DNA of 64,000 nucleotides from Cavenderia fasciculata (Eukaryota; Evosea; Eumycetozoa; Acytosteliales; Cavenderiaceae), in contig NW_004457695.1 in NCBI RefSeq assembly GCF_000203815.1, positions 682,001 through 746,000 of the forward strand, written 5' to 3'. The notes beneath the pieces were generated by a model. The model had not been told where the DNA came from and ran no database searches. It saw nothing but the letters and a program-made list of their open reading frames with translations. The position numbers and the translations under genes were made by a program. Of the stretch, positions 34,925 to 44,948 are shown piece by piece. The stretch's first letter is position 1; the number at the start of each line of letters is the position of its first letter.

Positions 34925-35460
34925 AAAAGTTGAGTTTAAAATAAAAGCAAAAGATCGCACTATTCTAAAAAGAGGATAAATTTAAATAGTTTTCATGATT
35001 TGTTTGATGGTTGGTTCCAAGGAAACGTTGCTGGATTGGTTTTGATGGTTATATACTATTCAATCCATAAAGAGATAAATGGTATTTATTTATGACCAAC
35101 TAGTTAATTTTTAAATAGACATAGAAATGAACCTTTTGATAAATGTCAACTAAATCAAAGATAAATTTCGAAGTTGAAATAATCGGAAAATAATTAAACA
35201 AATATAACTAATACTTTTTTATAATTGTGATTTTAATTTATTTTGAAAATATACAAATGTGGAAAGGTTGGTTGGTTGTTTGTTAGTGTTTTAAATTTAA
35301 CCTCTCTTTTTTTCGAAGCTCTATATATAGGATCAAATGAATGTATCCATATCTCTCTGCTCTACCAAAGAAAAGATTTTTAAATATTATTATATATGGT
35401 TGTTTTGATTGATAATCAGATTATCTGTGAATGTTTTCCCCCTTTTTTATCATTTTCTTT
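34925..35460. other. Intergenic 3' region
   Basis: AT-rich DNA downstream of the checkpoint gene (which lies on the minus strand). No gene, repeat or RNA recognised. Confidence 0.5.
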
Positions 35461-38400
35461 TTAAATATTTGATAAAGTTGAAGGTTGATAATCTATTTTC
35501 AATTTTCTAATTTGACGATAGATTGATTTTGTTTTGGTTGGATTTGCTTCGAGGTATTTTTCAATGATTGATTTGATAGATTGGAATGGACATTTACCAC
35601 TACCACCACAGTTGAGGAGTGCATCGAATACTTGGTTCCAAACAGTCAATTGAAGGGTTGGTTTTAATTTGGAGGTATCCAATTTGAGTTTTCCATCGTC
35701 AGCAGTCTTGGTGACAGAGAGACCTGACAAGTCGACACTGTCATTGACGATTTGGTAGATGGTTTGGAGGGCACCCAAATAGTCGAGGTCGTAGGCCCAT
35801 GTCTTTCGGTCCATCAAAATGTCGGCGAGTGGTGTGCACAAGGTCGATGGGAGCATATCGCGGGTGGGACACGAAAAGGTGACTTGTTGCTCCTCGTCCT
35901 TGTTGTAGAGCTTGGCGTCAATACAGTTTTTGAAAGACGAAAGTTTGAGCCAGCCGGCTGGACACCCATTTTGGGCGGTCCAGTCACTCCCCGACGCCGA
36001 AAAGGCGGGATAGAGGTGATCGGCAGACAAACCACCGTGGATAATCTGGCAACCGTGCAACATTTCCAAAGTCGACAAAATGTCGAGTGCATAGTACATC
36101 TTGAGTGGCTCCTCGAGTGTTTTCTTGTCGCTCGACAAACGTTGGATGATCGATGACAACGATCCGTGCTCCATCAGCTCGGTCAAGGTGATTGATGCGT
36201 TATTGTACAAATGGGCCGAGTAAAACGAGGTAAAGCGCGACAAGCTACTCTCAACCTTGGCCTCTGCAATGGCCTGTTGTTGCTCGTCAACGTTGGCGTC
36301 ACCACCCGACATGGACATGAGAGCTGTGGTGGCACTCTCTACGATACGCTCGCTAATCTGCTGACGAATGTAGAATGGCCAGTGATTGGATGGTTTGGCA
36401 AGTTGTAAAATCACCACATCCCCAGATGCTTCGGCACGATACACCTTTGAGCCGGTGGTCGACGAACCATCACTCGAAAGACACTTGCTAATCGACAAGG
36501 ACAAGTCATCGTTGAGATTGATCATACCGCCATTGGCCGACTCTAATGCTTCAAAAGTTGGCATTGGTTGATTGGAACAATCCATAAAACTATCGACCAA
36601 CGCAAGATATTGAATGACATGTGAATCAACCATACATCTATGAACATCATTGTATGGTTCAACAATTCCATTACTTGGTGTTAAACAAATTTCAATGATT
36701 TGAGTTTTATCCATAGTTGTATTTAATTGACTTGTTAAATTTGAAGAACAAGGAGAAGTAGATGAAGATGAAGAGGAAGAAGAAGAAGGAGTTGGTGAAG
36801 ATGTAGTGATTGATGAGCTTGTTGTGGTTGAGGGTTCAGGGTCTTGATAAATAGCAAAACCACCACTTGTTGCTGGTATTATACCTTCTCCACTTAATTT
36901 AATATTTTGAGCCAATGCCAATGGTGATGGCGGGGATGTAATCTCTGGTTGAGAAATCACCTTTGGATCTTCGTAAATGGCAAATGTATTTGATTTGACC
37001 ACTGCTGGTGTTGGTGTTGGTTCATCTTGGAAAATTGAAAAACCTCCAGATGAAGCAGATGGTTTGTTGTTGGTCTCTTGGTTATCTTGAAAGATTGAAA
37101 ATGATTGTTTTACTGGTGCAGAGGTAGTTGATTGATTATTATCTTGGAAAATACTAAATCCACCAGATGGTTTGTTGATTTCCTTTTTAACCAATAAATC
37201 AATTCTATCTCTTGTATGAACAGTATCACCTCTTTCATATTCTTCATCATCCAAACTATCATCTTGTTGATTTTGTTGTTGTCTAATATGTTTTTGAATA
37301 TCCAAAGTTGTAGTATCATTACCCAATAATGTCTTTTTAACAATATCACCATTTGTTATTTTCTTCAAGTCTTGGTTGATATTTAGGTTGACGGGATCAA
37401 TATTTTCTTGATTTTCAAGATGATCCAAATCTTCATTTTCAATTTCACTAAATGGTGTTGGAGAGAGTGAACGTAGTCTAGAGGGAGTTGAAGAAGATAT
37501 CTTTGATGCTTTTCCCTTTTTTTCAAATTGCATTGGTGTATGGAACCAAGACATGACATCCTTTAAAGCCTCCTTTGTATTGATTGTCATGGTTGGTGAT
37601 GGACAACGTTGTGATGTCTCTGATACAATCATTGATGACTCCATCGTAACAGACGATGTGTTGTTGTTGTTGTTGTTGTTTTGTTCAGCCATCATCATCA
37701 TTGATTCTTCTCTTTGTTGTTTTTGTTGTAGTTGTTGTTTTCTTTGTTCTTGTTTCGCCTTGTAATGTTTGGCTCTAATCTCTTCAAATGATAATTCATT
37801 TTCACCTTGCATAAATAATGATTTATTATATCCAATCTTTTCATTGGATACTGTTGTAGCTGCTGCTGTTGCTGCTGCATTAGTAGAAGAGGAGGAGGAG
37901 GATGATGAAGATGATTTCTTTGTTGTTTTACTTGAAGTAGAAGTAGAAGAGGAGGATGAGGATGAGGATGAAGCAGAAGCAATATCTGGTTTTGGGAAAT
38001 TGGCCAATGGATTATCTTGAATTTGTTCCACTTGAGTTTGAATGGGCACAATATTCTTTAAAAGACCTTGTGCTGCTGCTATTGGTTGTTGTTGTTCAGA
38101 AGAGGTAGTATCATCACAAAATATTTCAAAGGCAGGACCGGCTGGCGCAGTCTTTATCTTTTTTTGAACCACCTTTGATTCATTCCACTTGGCCGGTGCC
38201 ATTGTATTCTCCTTGTGTTTACCAATCTCTGGTTCCAACTCTTCCCATTTAATTCCACTTGAATACATTGTGTTTGATGATGATGAACTGGAAGTTGAGG
38301 TGGAACTTGACTTTTTACCAACAAACTTTTGATTTGTTTCAATTGGAGAACTATCATCACTACCACCTTTTGAATCATCGTATACTTGGAATCCATTACT

Positions 38401-39342
38401 TGCACCACTACCAAATACTGTAGAGGACGACGACTTCTTGCTGGCAGATGATTCAACGGTCTTTCTCTTTTTAACCAAGTCACCACTTGCAGCAGCAGCT
38501 GATGATGATGATGGTGTTGACGACACACCATTACCAATAGGAGCACCTCTGATTTGAGAAGACTTTCTTTCACTTGTAACAACGGTCGATGAAATAGTAC
38601 CCAATGCAGCTCTTTGAATCGTTGGTGTATTCTCATTATTGTTCGGTGTGGATGGTGGTACATTGCTGGCTGGTTGATTAGACGTCGATGATGAAGCAGT
38701 CAAGAGATCTTTATTCTTCATATGATGAACAAGTCTCTTTTCAAACTCTGTATGTTTCTTTTGAAGACGATCGAGTGGTTGAGCACGACGTTGGATTCCG
38801 AGTTGGTAGGATTGGTCGGCCAACGGATAGTTTGTCTTGTTTTCATAGATGATGGCTTTGGCTTCGTAGAGCAATGACAACTGGCTGCCAATACCGTGTA
38901 CTTCGAGGTAGTTGAATATCTCGATCGGTTCACGACACATGTCGGCATAGATCAGCCACAATCGCAGATACCGCATATCGTTCTTGTACTGGTCGCTCTT
39001 GACAAACAGATTATTACAACGTTGCAACAACACCAACAACTCTGACTTCATATTACCTCCTGGGTAAGATTGTTGAATCCATTTAACATATTTTGTCCAC
39101 AAGTCCAATGGATCCTCTCCTTTATATTCTTGAATAGCTTTTTCAAATTCACTAACATAAAAGTATATTAGTATATCATTCCTTCCTATTATATTATTAG
39201 ATACATACGCTTTCTCTTTTACTAACTTTTCCTCTACTTGTTTGGTTGGAGTTGTAAACTGCTGAGCTAGTTTAGTTGGATCTCTTCCTGTTTTCAAAGG
39301 AAGTATATTTTCTTTAACATTCTCCCAATCGCTGACTGACAT
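35461..39342 (-). CDS. Mad3/BubR1-type spindle checkpoint protein with pseudokinase end
   Basis: Two exons (39342-39209 and 39151-35461) give 1274 residues. The 57-nt intron is in frame and open, so an unspliced reading adds 19 residues. KEN box 1 is at residues 10-12 (DWENVKENILPLKTGRD, the Mad3 signature). Residues about 45-190 are the TPR-type Mad3/Bub1 region (GEDPLDLWTKYVKWIQQSYP, YLRLWLIYADM, IGSQLSLLYEAKAI). KEN box 2 is at about 358. Seven copies of a Fx[IV][FY]xD motif are spread over the disordered middle. The C-terminal 325 residues look like a Bub1 kinase domain, but the catalytic loop reads IIHGGLSADHL and the DFG position reads KLSSFKN, so catalysis is not expected. Mad3/BubR1 is part of the mitotic checkpoint complex that inhibits APC/C-Cdc20. 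Poly-Ser and poly-Gln runs pad the linker. Confidence 0.92.
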   Translation of the reverse strand: MSVSDWENVKENILPLKTGRDPTKLAQQFTTPTKQVEEKLVKEKAYVSNNIIGRNDILIYFYVSEFEKAIQEYKGEDPLDLWTKYVKWIQQSYPGGNMKSELLVLLQRCNNLFVKSDQYKNDMRYLRLWLIYADMCREPIEIFNYLEVHGIGSQLSLLYEAKAIIYENKTNYPLADQSYQLGIQRRAQPLDRLQKKHTEFEKRLVHHMKNKDLLTASSSTSNQPASNVPPSTPNNNENTPTIQRAALGTISSTVVTSERKSSQIRGAPIGNGVSSTPSSSSAAAASGDLVKKRKTVESSASKKSSSSTVFGSGASNGFQVYDDSKGGSDDSSPIETNQKFVGKKSSSTSTSSSSSSNTMYSSGIKWEELEPEIGKHKENTMAPAKWNESKVVQKKIKTAPAGPAFEIFCDDTTSSEQQQPIAAAQGLLKNIVPIQTQVEQIQDNPLANFPKPDIASASSSSSSSSSTSTSSKTTKKSSSSSSSSSSTNAAATAAATTVSNEKIGYNKSLFMQGENELSFEEIRAKHYKAKQEQRKQQLQQKQQREESMMMMAEQNNNNNNNTSSVTMESSMIVSETSQRCPSPTMTINTKEALKDVMSWFHTPMQFEKKGKASKISSSTPSRLRSLSPTPFSEIENEDLDHLENQENIDPVNLNINQDLKKITNGDIVKKTLLGNDTTTLDIQKHIRQQQNQQDDSLDDEEYERGDTVHTRDRIDLLVKKEINKPSGGFSIFQDNNQSTTSAPVKQSFSIFQDNQETNNKPSASSGGFSIFQDEPTPTPAVVKSNTFAIYEDPKVISQPEITSPPSPLALAQNIKLSGEGIIPATSGGFAIYQDPEPSTTTSSSITTSSPTPSSSSSSSSSTSPCSSNLTSQLNTTMDKTQIIEICLTPSNGIVEPYNDVHRCMVDSHVIQYLALVDSFMDCSNQPMPTFEALESANGGMINLNDDLSLSISKCLSSDGSSTTGSKVYRAEASGDVVILQLAKPSNHWPFYIRQQISERIVESATTALMSMSGGDANVDEQQQAIAEAKVESSLSRFTSFYSAHLYNNASITLTELMEHGSLSSIIQRLSSDKKTLEEPLKMYYALDILSTLEMLHGCQIIHGGLSADHLYPAFSASGSDWTAQNGCPAGWLKLSSFKNCIDAKLYNKDEEQQVTFSCPTRDMLPSTLCTPLADILMDRKTWAYDLDYLGALQTIYQIVNDSVDLSGLSVTKTADDGKLKLDTSKLKPTLQLTVWNQVFDALLNCGGSGKCPFQSIKSIIEKYLEANPTKTKSIYRQIRKLKIDYQPSTLSNI

Positions 39343-39528
39343 GATGTTCTAATAATATATATCTATTATATCTAATATATAGTATATCTAATAGTATATA
39401 TATCTATCTCTCGAGTATATATAGTATATTTTAATAAATAAATAAATAAATAATAGTTCCTCGTTATTCTTTTTGTCGTTCGTCTATCGCTTCTTCTTGA
39501 ATCACTTGATTAATCTATCTATACATAT

Positions 39529-39560
<32 letters not shown>

Positions 39561-39825
39561 CTATGATTTATAATATAGTTGGGATAAAAGTGGGTATTTT
39601 TTTGTTTCTATTCTTTGTTTCACAAAAGTTGAGTTGGTTCACGTGATCATCAGCATTATTCAAATCCTCTCCAACTCTTTAATTTGCCGTTGAAAAAGGC
39701 GCGGGTTGCATCCAGGTTTTTACAAATTTGAAAAATTGAACTTCAAACACACACATACTTCCAAAGTCCGAAAGAAGAGTTTATTATATTATGTTACAAG
39801 TTTGTGATAATAGGTACTTAAGTAC
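39343..39825. other. Intergenic, (AC)n/(AT)n
   Basis: Promoter side of the checkpoint gene and 3' side of the next gene. It contains (AC)n-(AT)n at about 39530-39561, repeated ATAGTATAT words, and GTACTTAA units in tandem (39816-39834) that run into the next gene's 3' end. No gene is visible. Confidence 0.5.
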
Positions 39826-40314
39826 TTAAGTACTTATAGTTTGATTGAATAGATTCAATATAAAGAATGGTAATGATACGATGGCACCTATAAATACACC
39901 GTATAATCGGTGGTATTCAACATGACGTAGTTGAGTGTCTTGTTCGAGACGATCGATGATCTTTAGTTGTGACGGTGACACGGTACGTGTTTGCAAGATG
40001 TATTGAATGATTGAATGGAGGTCATCGAAATACCCGATACAACTAGTCGTCAAAAAGAATAGATCGACTAGTACAACACCTCCACATAGATAGGTGCTAG
40101 GTATCGATGTCATAATATATCGTGTGATTGGATAGGATAGACCCCATCCCAACACATTCGATGCAACGTATAATCCAACCATCTTTCTTCTCTTTTCTGC
40201 CGATGAACTACCAACAGGTCGAGGTGGAGGTCCACAAGCAATAGCTGATAAATCCCAAAAGGCACATGATATAGATGATCCTAGAAATACATTAAATAGT
40301 ACTCTTCCCCACAT
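39826..40314 (-). CDS. Four-pass membrane protein, about 162 aa
   Basis: The first ATG in frame is at 40314 (MWGRVLFNVFLGSS). An AG acceptor-like site sits just upstream (ATATATAG), so an unseen 5' exon is possible. Four hydrophobic segments are visible: VLFNVFLGSSISCAFWDL, GLYVASNVLGWGLSYPI, YLCGGVVLVDLFFLTTSCI and YGVFIGAIVSLPFFILNLF. A CGPPPRP motif follows the first. Family not recognised. Confidence 0.6.
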   Translation of the reverse strand: MWGRVLFNVFLGSSISCAFWDLSAIACGPPPRPVGSSSAEKRRKMVGLYVASNVLGWGLSYPITRYIMTSIPSTYLCGGVVLVDLFFLTTSCIGYFDDLHSIIQYILQTRTVSPSQLKIIDRLEQDTQLRHVEYHRLYGVFIGAIVSLPFFILNLFNQTIST

Positions 40315-40746
40315 CCCTTTATTGTACAATATCTATATATTCGTTTGTTGTAATAATGAATGAGATAATGTATTAAATATCTAATCACTCGTGTCTATGA
40401 GTTTGAGAGTGACTCCCCATTATGATGGGCCAAGTCACCTGACTTTCAAGAATCTTTTTAGTAGAAGATTTTATTGGTTGTGTACCCCAATACTTATGAA
40501 TGATTCATTCATTGTCGACACTTTATCGGAGATCAAGAATGATGATGCCCTGGGGGTGACGAGTCAAACTAGTACTTGACTTGTCTTGAAAAGGCAATCA
40601 ACCACCTCCACAAACCAACTCCAAAATAGCTGGGACAAGCTCACACTCATTCATTTTTATTTAATTTAATTTAATTTAAAGGATGAAAGTTTGGTGTCTA
40701 TCTACCCAATCAATCGACTAACCCACACCCAGCCCCTTATATACAG

Positions 40747-40784
<38 letters not shown>

Positions 40785-40970
40785 TCAAGGCATCAATCAA
40801 TCAATCAATCAATCATCAGAGAGGAGATGGTTTATGACTTGATGTTGACCACACACCTTTAACACAACAAACAAACAAACAACACACAACTTTTAAACAA
40901 TACAAATACAACAACATTCATTTCTTTTCATCTATAGTTGTAGTTTGAATAGAAAGGTCATAAATATAAT
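40315..40970. other. Divergent intergenic with (GA)n
   Basis: Divergent upstream DNA of two membrane-protein genes. (GA)n at 40752-40779, CAAT repeats at 40794-40815. A short open frame at 40391-40579 has no support. Confidence 0.5.
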
Positions 40971-40971
40971 A

Positions 40972-41002
<31 letters not shown>

Positions 41003-42993
41003 AGGAGGAGGAGGAAGAGGAGAAGATGAAGAGGAAAAATTATTAAAGTCAAATAGAGTAGTTGGTGATAGTAGTAGTAGTAGTAATGGTTCATCGTCTT
41101 CATCAAATGATCATGTTGACATTGATGATGATAGTAGTAGTGAAGATGGTGAAGAGAAACCATTATTATCATTGGAAGATGAAAATAATATAATTACAAC
41201 AACTGATTCACAAACACCGATTTATGTATATGATGAAGAGGATTCATATGATATACGATCATCTGCCAGTCATTTGGATAGTAGTATCAATGCAAATATA
41301 TTGGACCACAAAAAGAATCATAGTAGCAAGTTGTTGCTCTTTCAAATCTATTCTACAGTCTTGGCAATACTGTATCTGTCAACTTCGGCCGTCCTTCCTC
41401 TTCTCAGCAAACAAATCTTTATAAACTATGACTACCCCCTCACTTCAAGTTTACTTCAAACCGTCGGTGCCTCAATACTCCTTCTCGTCTTTAATATCAT
41501 TCAATACTATCACAACAAAGGTGACCTATTACCAAAGAGTTATATTACTGATCATAACTTTTTATCTAAAGCGTAAGTGTAAACAAAGAAATAATAATAA
41601 CACATATATATATATATATAAACAACAAAAACAATACATATAGGATGATGAACAAACAACAACAATGATTGTTTTAAAATTCAATTGACAATGATTAGGT
41701 TTTAAAACTCTATATAAACAATGTATATAATAATAATTATCACGATATGTATTCAAGAGATGAAATCCATCCGGGTTCATGAAATCAATTGATAACAATT
41801 CTCATACCGGTGCAATCAAATTTAAAGATTTAAATTGATTGTGTATAATGGGAATGACAGTAGGTTGAAAATGATCATTACATTGTTTTAATATTATAGA
41901 GTTTTGGAATCTATAGTCAATTTCTTTTTAAATAATCAAAGTTGTTACTGACAATACAGATAGAATAATATAAATATAAATAATAATATTATAATATTGA
42001 TTCCAACAATTAATTAATATTAATATTAATATTTCTTTTTTAATGACTTTTAGTATTTTAATGTTACCAGTATCAATATGTTTTGCAATAGTAATATCAT
42101 TAACAAATATTGGTATATCAATGGTTCCAGTCAATTTCCATATTATTTTTAAATCTACCAATGTAAGAATTAGAAAACAAAAAAAAGAATAACCATTTAT
42201 TTATTAATTAAATAATTAATTTTCTTTTCTTTTTCTTTTCAATTTAGATTATATGGGTTGTAATATTTTCATTTATTGTACATAGAGAGAAACCAACGAT
42301 TTCAATTTTAATTAGTATTGCATTTTTGATGGGAGGTACAATCATGGTATCATTGGTATTTTCAGGTCAACAAGAATCAAGTTTTGTACCTATCTTTATT
42401 AATCTTTTATCGTCGTTTTTCGAGAGTGTAACACTGGTCGTTCTGAAATGGTCGTGTCAGTATATGTATCGAAAAGATGAAACCATCTCAGTGGTAGAGA
42501 TTACCTTTTTCAAGTGTGCCGAGGGATCCCTCGTCATCCTTCTCCCACTCTTGGCTATCGAACATGTCAAAGGTTTCTCTACATTGGTTCAATTACCATA
42601 TACAACCATTCTTTTGGTCATTGCTGGTATTTTTGTTACTATAGTGTAAGTAATAGAGAGGAGAGAGTTAGTTATATATAGTTAATTAAAATTTAGTTTG
42701 ATATTAATAATTCATTGATTGATTCTTTTTTTTATTTTAGATTCCAAGCAACAACAGTTGGATTGATAAAGAGTCTTTATGTAATTACAGTTGGTACAGT
42801 GACACAACTACAAATCATTCCCCAAATATTATTATCTGTTGTATGGTTCCATACATTTATTATTTCCGCTCTACATATTAGCGGTGTCTCCCTCTCGATT
42901 CTTGGGTGTCTCGTATTCACCCTTCATAACTTTTACAATGCCTATAAACAAAAGGTATTACAAAAACAACAAAATCTACTTCAACAACAATAA
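40971..42993 (+). CDS. SLC35/TPT-type nucleotide-sugar or phosphate-ester transporter
   Basis: Four exons (40971-41572, 42054-42162, 42248-42645, 42741-42993) give 453 residues. The first intron is 481 nt, long for this window. The N-terminal 115 residues are Asn-, Ser- and acid-rich and cytosolic. About ten hydrophobic helices follow, starting at LLLFQIYSTVLAILYLS. The block MVPVNFHIIFKSTNIIWVVI corresponds to the VSVPFxxxxKSSxPxxV segment of the triose-phosphate/nucleotide-sugar transporter family, and HREKPT to its loop. The C-terminus matches the family's VSVVGxVTLLPQxLLSVVxF region (VITVGTVTQLQIIPQILLSV). Likely in Golgi or ER membrane; substrate not predictable. Confidence 0.8.
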
Positions 42994-43297
42994 TAATAAT
43001 AATAATAATAATCAAACCAATCAAACAACCCCAACCAATAATAGTAATAATTGATATTTCATCCACATGTAGTGTTTAAAATCAATTCTTCAAACTAATA
43101 TTCAAATTCAAAAACAAAAAAGATAGAATATAATAATATAAATACAATTCATTCTTTTTGATCACCTATAAATGATTGTAGTTAAGTTAATATTTTATTT
43201 ATATTTATAAACTACCTTTGATTGACATCTGGTTCATTTTCACAAGTTTATAAATCATTTTTTTAAAAAGACAAGTGTGAAAGACCATCCGACAAAT
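42994..43297. other. Gap before the F-box-like array
   Basis: 3' flank of the transporter with an (AAT)n run, then AT-rich promoter DNA of array copy 1. Nothing else is seen. Confidence 0.5.
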
Positions 43298-44833
43298 ATG
43301 CAACAATCAGATAATACACCATTATCTCTGCTACCATGGGTTATACAATCAGAGATTATTTATATAGTTTGTAATTATCGAAGGAATAGAGGTCAAAGAG
43401 AGATAAAGTTAAGTGATGTGTATCATGTGGCTGGTGTATCGAGAAAGTGGAGAAATGCATCTAAAGTATCCCTTACTTTATGTCAGCGGTTCATCTTTGG
43501 ACAAGAAGATTTAGAGGTGTACCGTCGTCGACACTCTGATAATAGTCTCAGTAGTGCTCTCAGTCTTCTCTCGGGTCCACATCACACCATTGATGTTGAC
43601 CTTTCAAAACATAGTCCAATCTTTCAAACTCATTTCAACTTTCAGTACGCTCAAACCAATCTAGATTGGTTTATCGATACTATCATCAATAAGATGCCGT
43701 ACTTTAATTTTATTGATGTGCATAAAGATATAGTTTGCAGATGGGTCAGTCTCATCAAAGGACATGGAAAGATCCTAGCACTACCGTCTCTCAAGAAACT
43801 GTCTTTTGGTAGAATTGATGTAAATTGGCCACTCTTTCTATTTCATCATTTACAAGAGTTGGATATTGATATTGGACCCTATACAACAACCGAGATATGT
43901 AGTTTTTTGAATCACTGTCACACTCTAAAGTCTCTCATCATCGATAACTCAAATGACAACAAAATAGACATTGACAAGGTGTTTTCAAGTATACCTCGTA
44001 CTCTCACCAAATTGTCTTGGTCCGTTCATGATAAAGACAACCAAGTATCAGATAACCCTAACACCAACCCACTCCCATTCCACCTCTTACCATCTACTAT
44101 ACGTCACCTTTTAATTTGGAGTATCTATCAATCATCTACTCGAGAATACTATGATTTTGTATTGGCCAACTCGGTACATACAATAGTCCACTATTCCCAA
44201 GACACCTACTTATATTCAGACCAATCTACTCATGAATGCATCAACTTTTTAGTATCATCTCCATCCTCTCCCATTAAACACATTTATCACATAGTCACAT
44301 CCAACAATCCAACAACAACTACAACAACAACAATCACAGAGAATGAAACTATAGTAGTAGTCCCACCATTATTGGAAGAGTTGGAGTTATGGATATTAAA
44401 AGGTGAAAGTGTGTATGAAATATTTGAATGTTTGTTCAGGCAAGCTAACGTTGGTGGTCAAGGACCATTACTACCAAACCTTCATACACTTACAATCAAG
44501 TGTATGAACCAAGGATCAGAACACTTTCCCTACCATCTCGGTGCATTTATCCGAAGCAGTCAATCACTTGCAATCATTGATATAGAGGTACCATTTTTTT
44601 ATAACAAATCAACTCGATTCGATTCTATAAAGAGATTCTTGGATTCAGTAGCCAACAGTCATTCAGTTGAATTGGTTTACATTCGATTTGTGCAAGGTCC
44701 TACATTACCAAAGTTTGATAACTTTGACAAAAAGAATTTTGTTGGTCGACTAAAACAACTCTTACAAGACTTCAAAAATAATTCATTAGAATTACATTAT
44801 AAAGATAACTTAATCACTATTAATAATAAATAA
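43298..44833 (+). CDS. Array copy 1: F-box-like/leucine-rich protein
   Basis: 511 residues, single exon, from the ATG at 43298. The N-terminus LLPWVIQSEIIYIVCNY, then VYHVAGVSRKWRNASKV, has the F-box layout (LP-x-E-I-x-I followed by VSRxWR), here with a lineage-specific insert RRNRGQREIKLSD. The remaining 430 residues are leucine-rich with blocks repeated across the whole array: EICSFLNHCHTLKSLII, VFSSIPRTLTKLSW, PFHLLPSTIRHLLIW, FLVSSPSSPIKHIY, LPNLHTLTIKC and SQSLAIIDIE. Such proteins are usually SCF ubiquitin ligase adaptors in which the repeats bind the substrate. This is the most divergent of copies 1-3 and has a Thr-rich insert at about 345. Confidence 0.82.
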   Translation: MQQSDNTPLSLLPWVIQSEIIYIVCNYRRNRGQREIKLSDVYHVAGVSRKWRNASKVSLTLCQRFIFGQEDLEVYRRRHSDNSLSSALSLLSGPHHTIDVDLSKHSPIFQTHFNFQYAQTNLDWFIDTIINKMPYFNFIDVHKDIVCRWVSLIKGHGKILALPSLKKLSFGRIDVNWPLFLFHHLQELDIDIGPYTTTEICSFLNHCHTLKSLIIDNSNDNKIDIDKVFSSIPRTLTKLSWSVHDKDNQVSDNPNTNPLPFHLLPSTIRHLLIWSIYQSSTREYYDFVLANSVHTIVHYSQDTYLYSDQSTHECINFLVSSPSSPIKHIYHIVTSNNPTTTTTTTITENETIVVVPPLLEELELWILKGESVYEIFECLFRQANVGGQGPLLPNLHTLTIKCMNQGSEHFPYHLGAFIRSSQSLAIIDIEVPFFYNKSTRFDSIKRFLDSVANSHSVELVYIRFVQGPTLPKFDNFDKKNFVGRLKQLLQDFKNNSLELHYKDNLITINNK

Positions 44834-44873
44834 ATAAATAAATAATAATAGTAAATAATTTAATTGTTAAATC

Positions 44874-44891
44874 GTAAAGAGTACTCTTTAC
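44874..44891. repeat. 18-bp perfect palindrome
   Basis: GTAAAGAGTACTCTTTAC between array copies 1 and 2, directly ahead of copy 2's start region. It could be a binding site or chance; the words are common in this AT-rich DNA but the symmetry is complete. Confidence 0.6.
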
Positions 44892-44948
44892 AAAAAACTA
44901 AAAAAACTCCAAGTCATCATTAATTTTTACAAAGATCGACATATTTTA

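Noticed and set aside
35752-36156. 134-codon plus-strand frame
   Set aside because: It is a shadow of the kinase-like end of the checkpoint gene on the other strand.
40391-40579. 62-codon frame as a 5' exon or gene
   Set aside because: It lies on the opposite strand to the membrane protein gene and has no splice link or homology.
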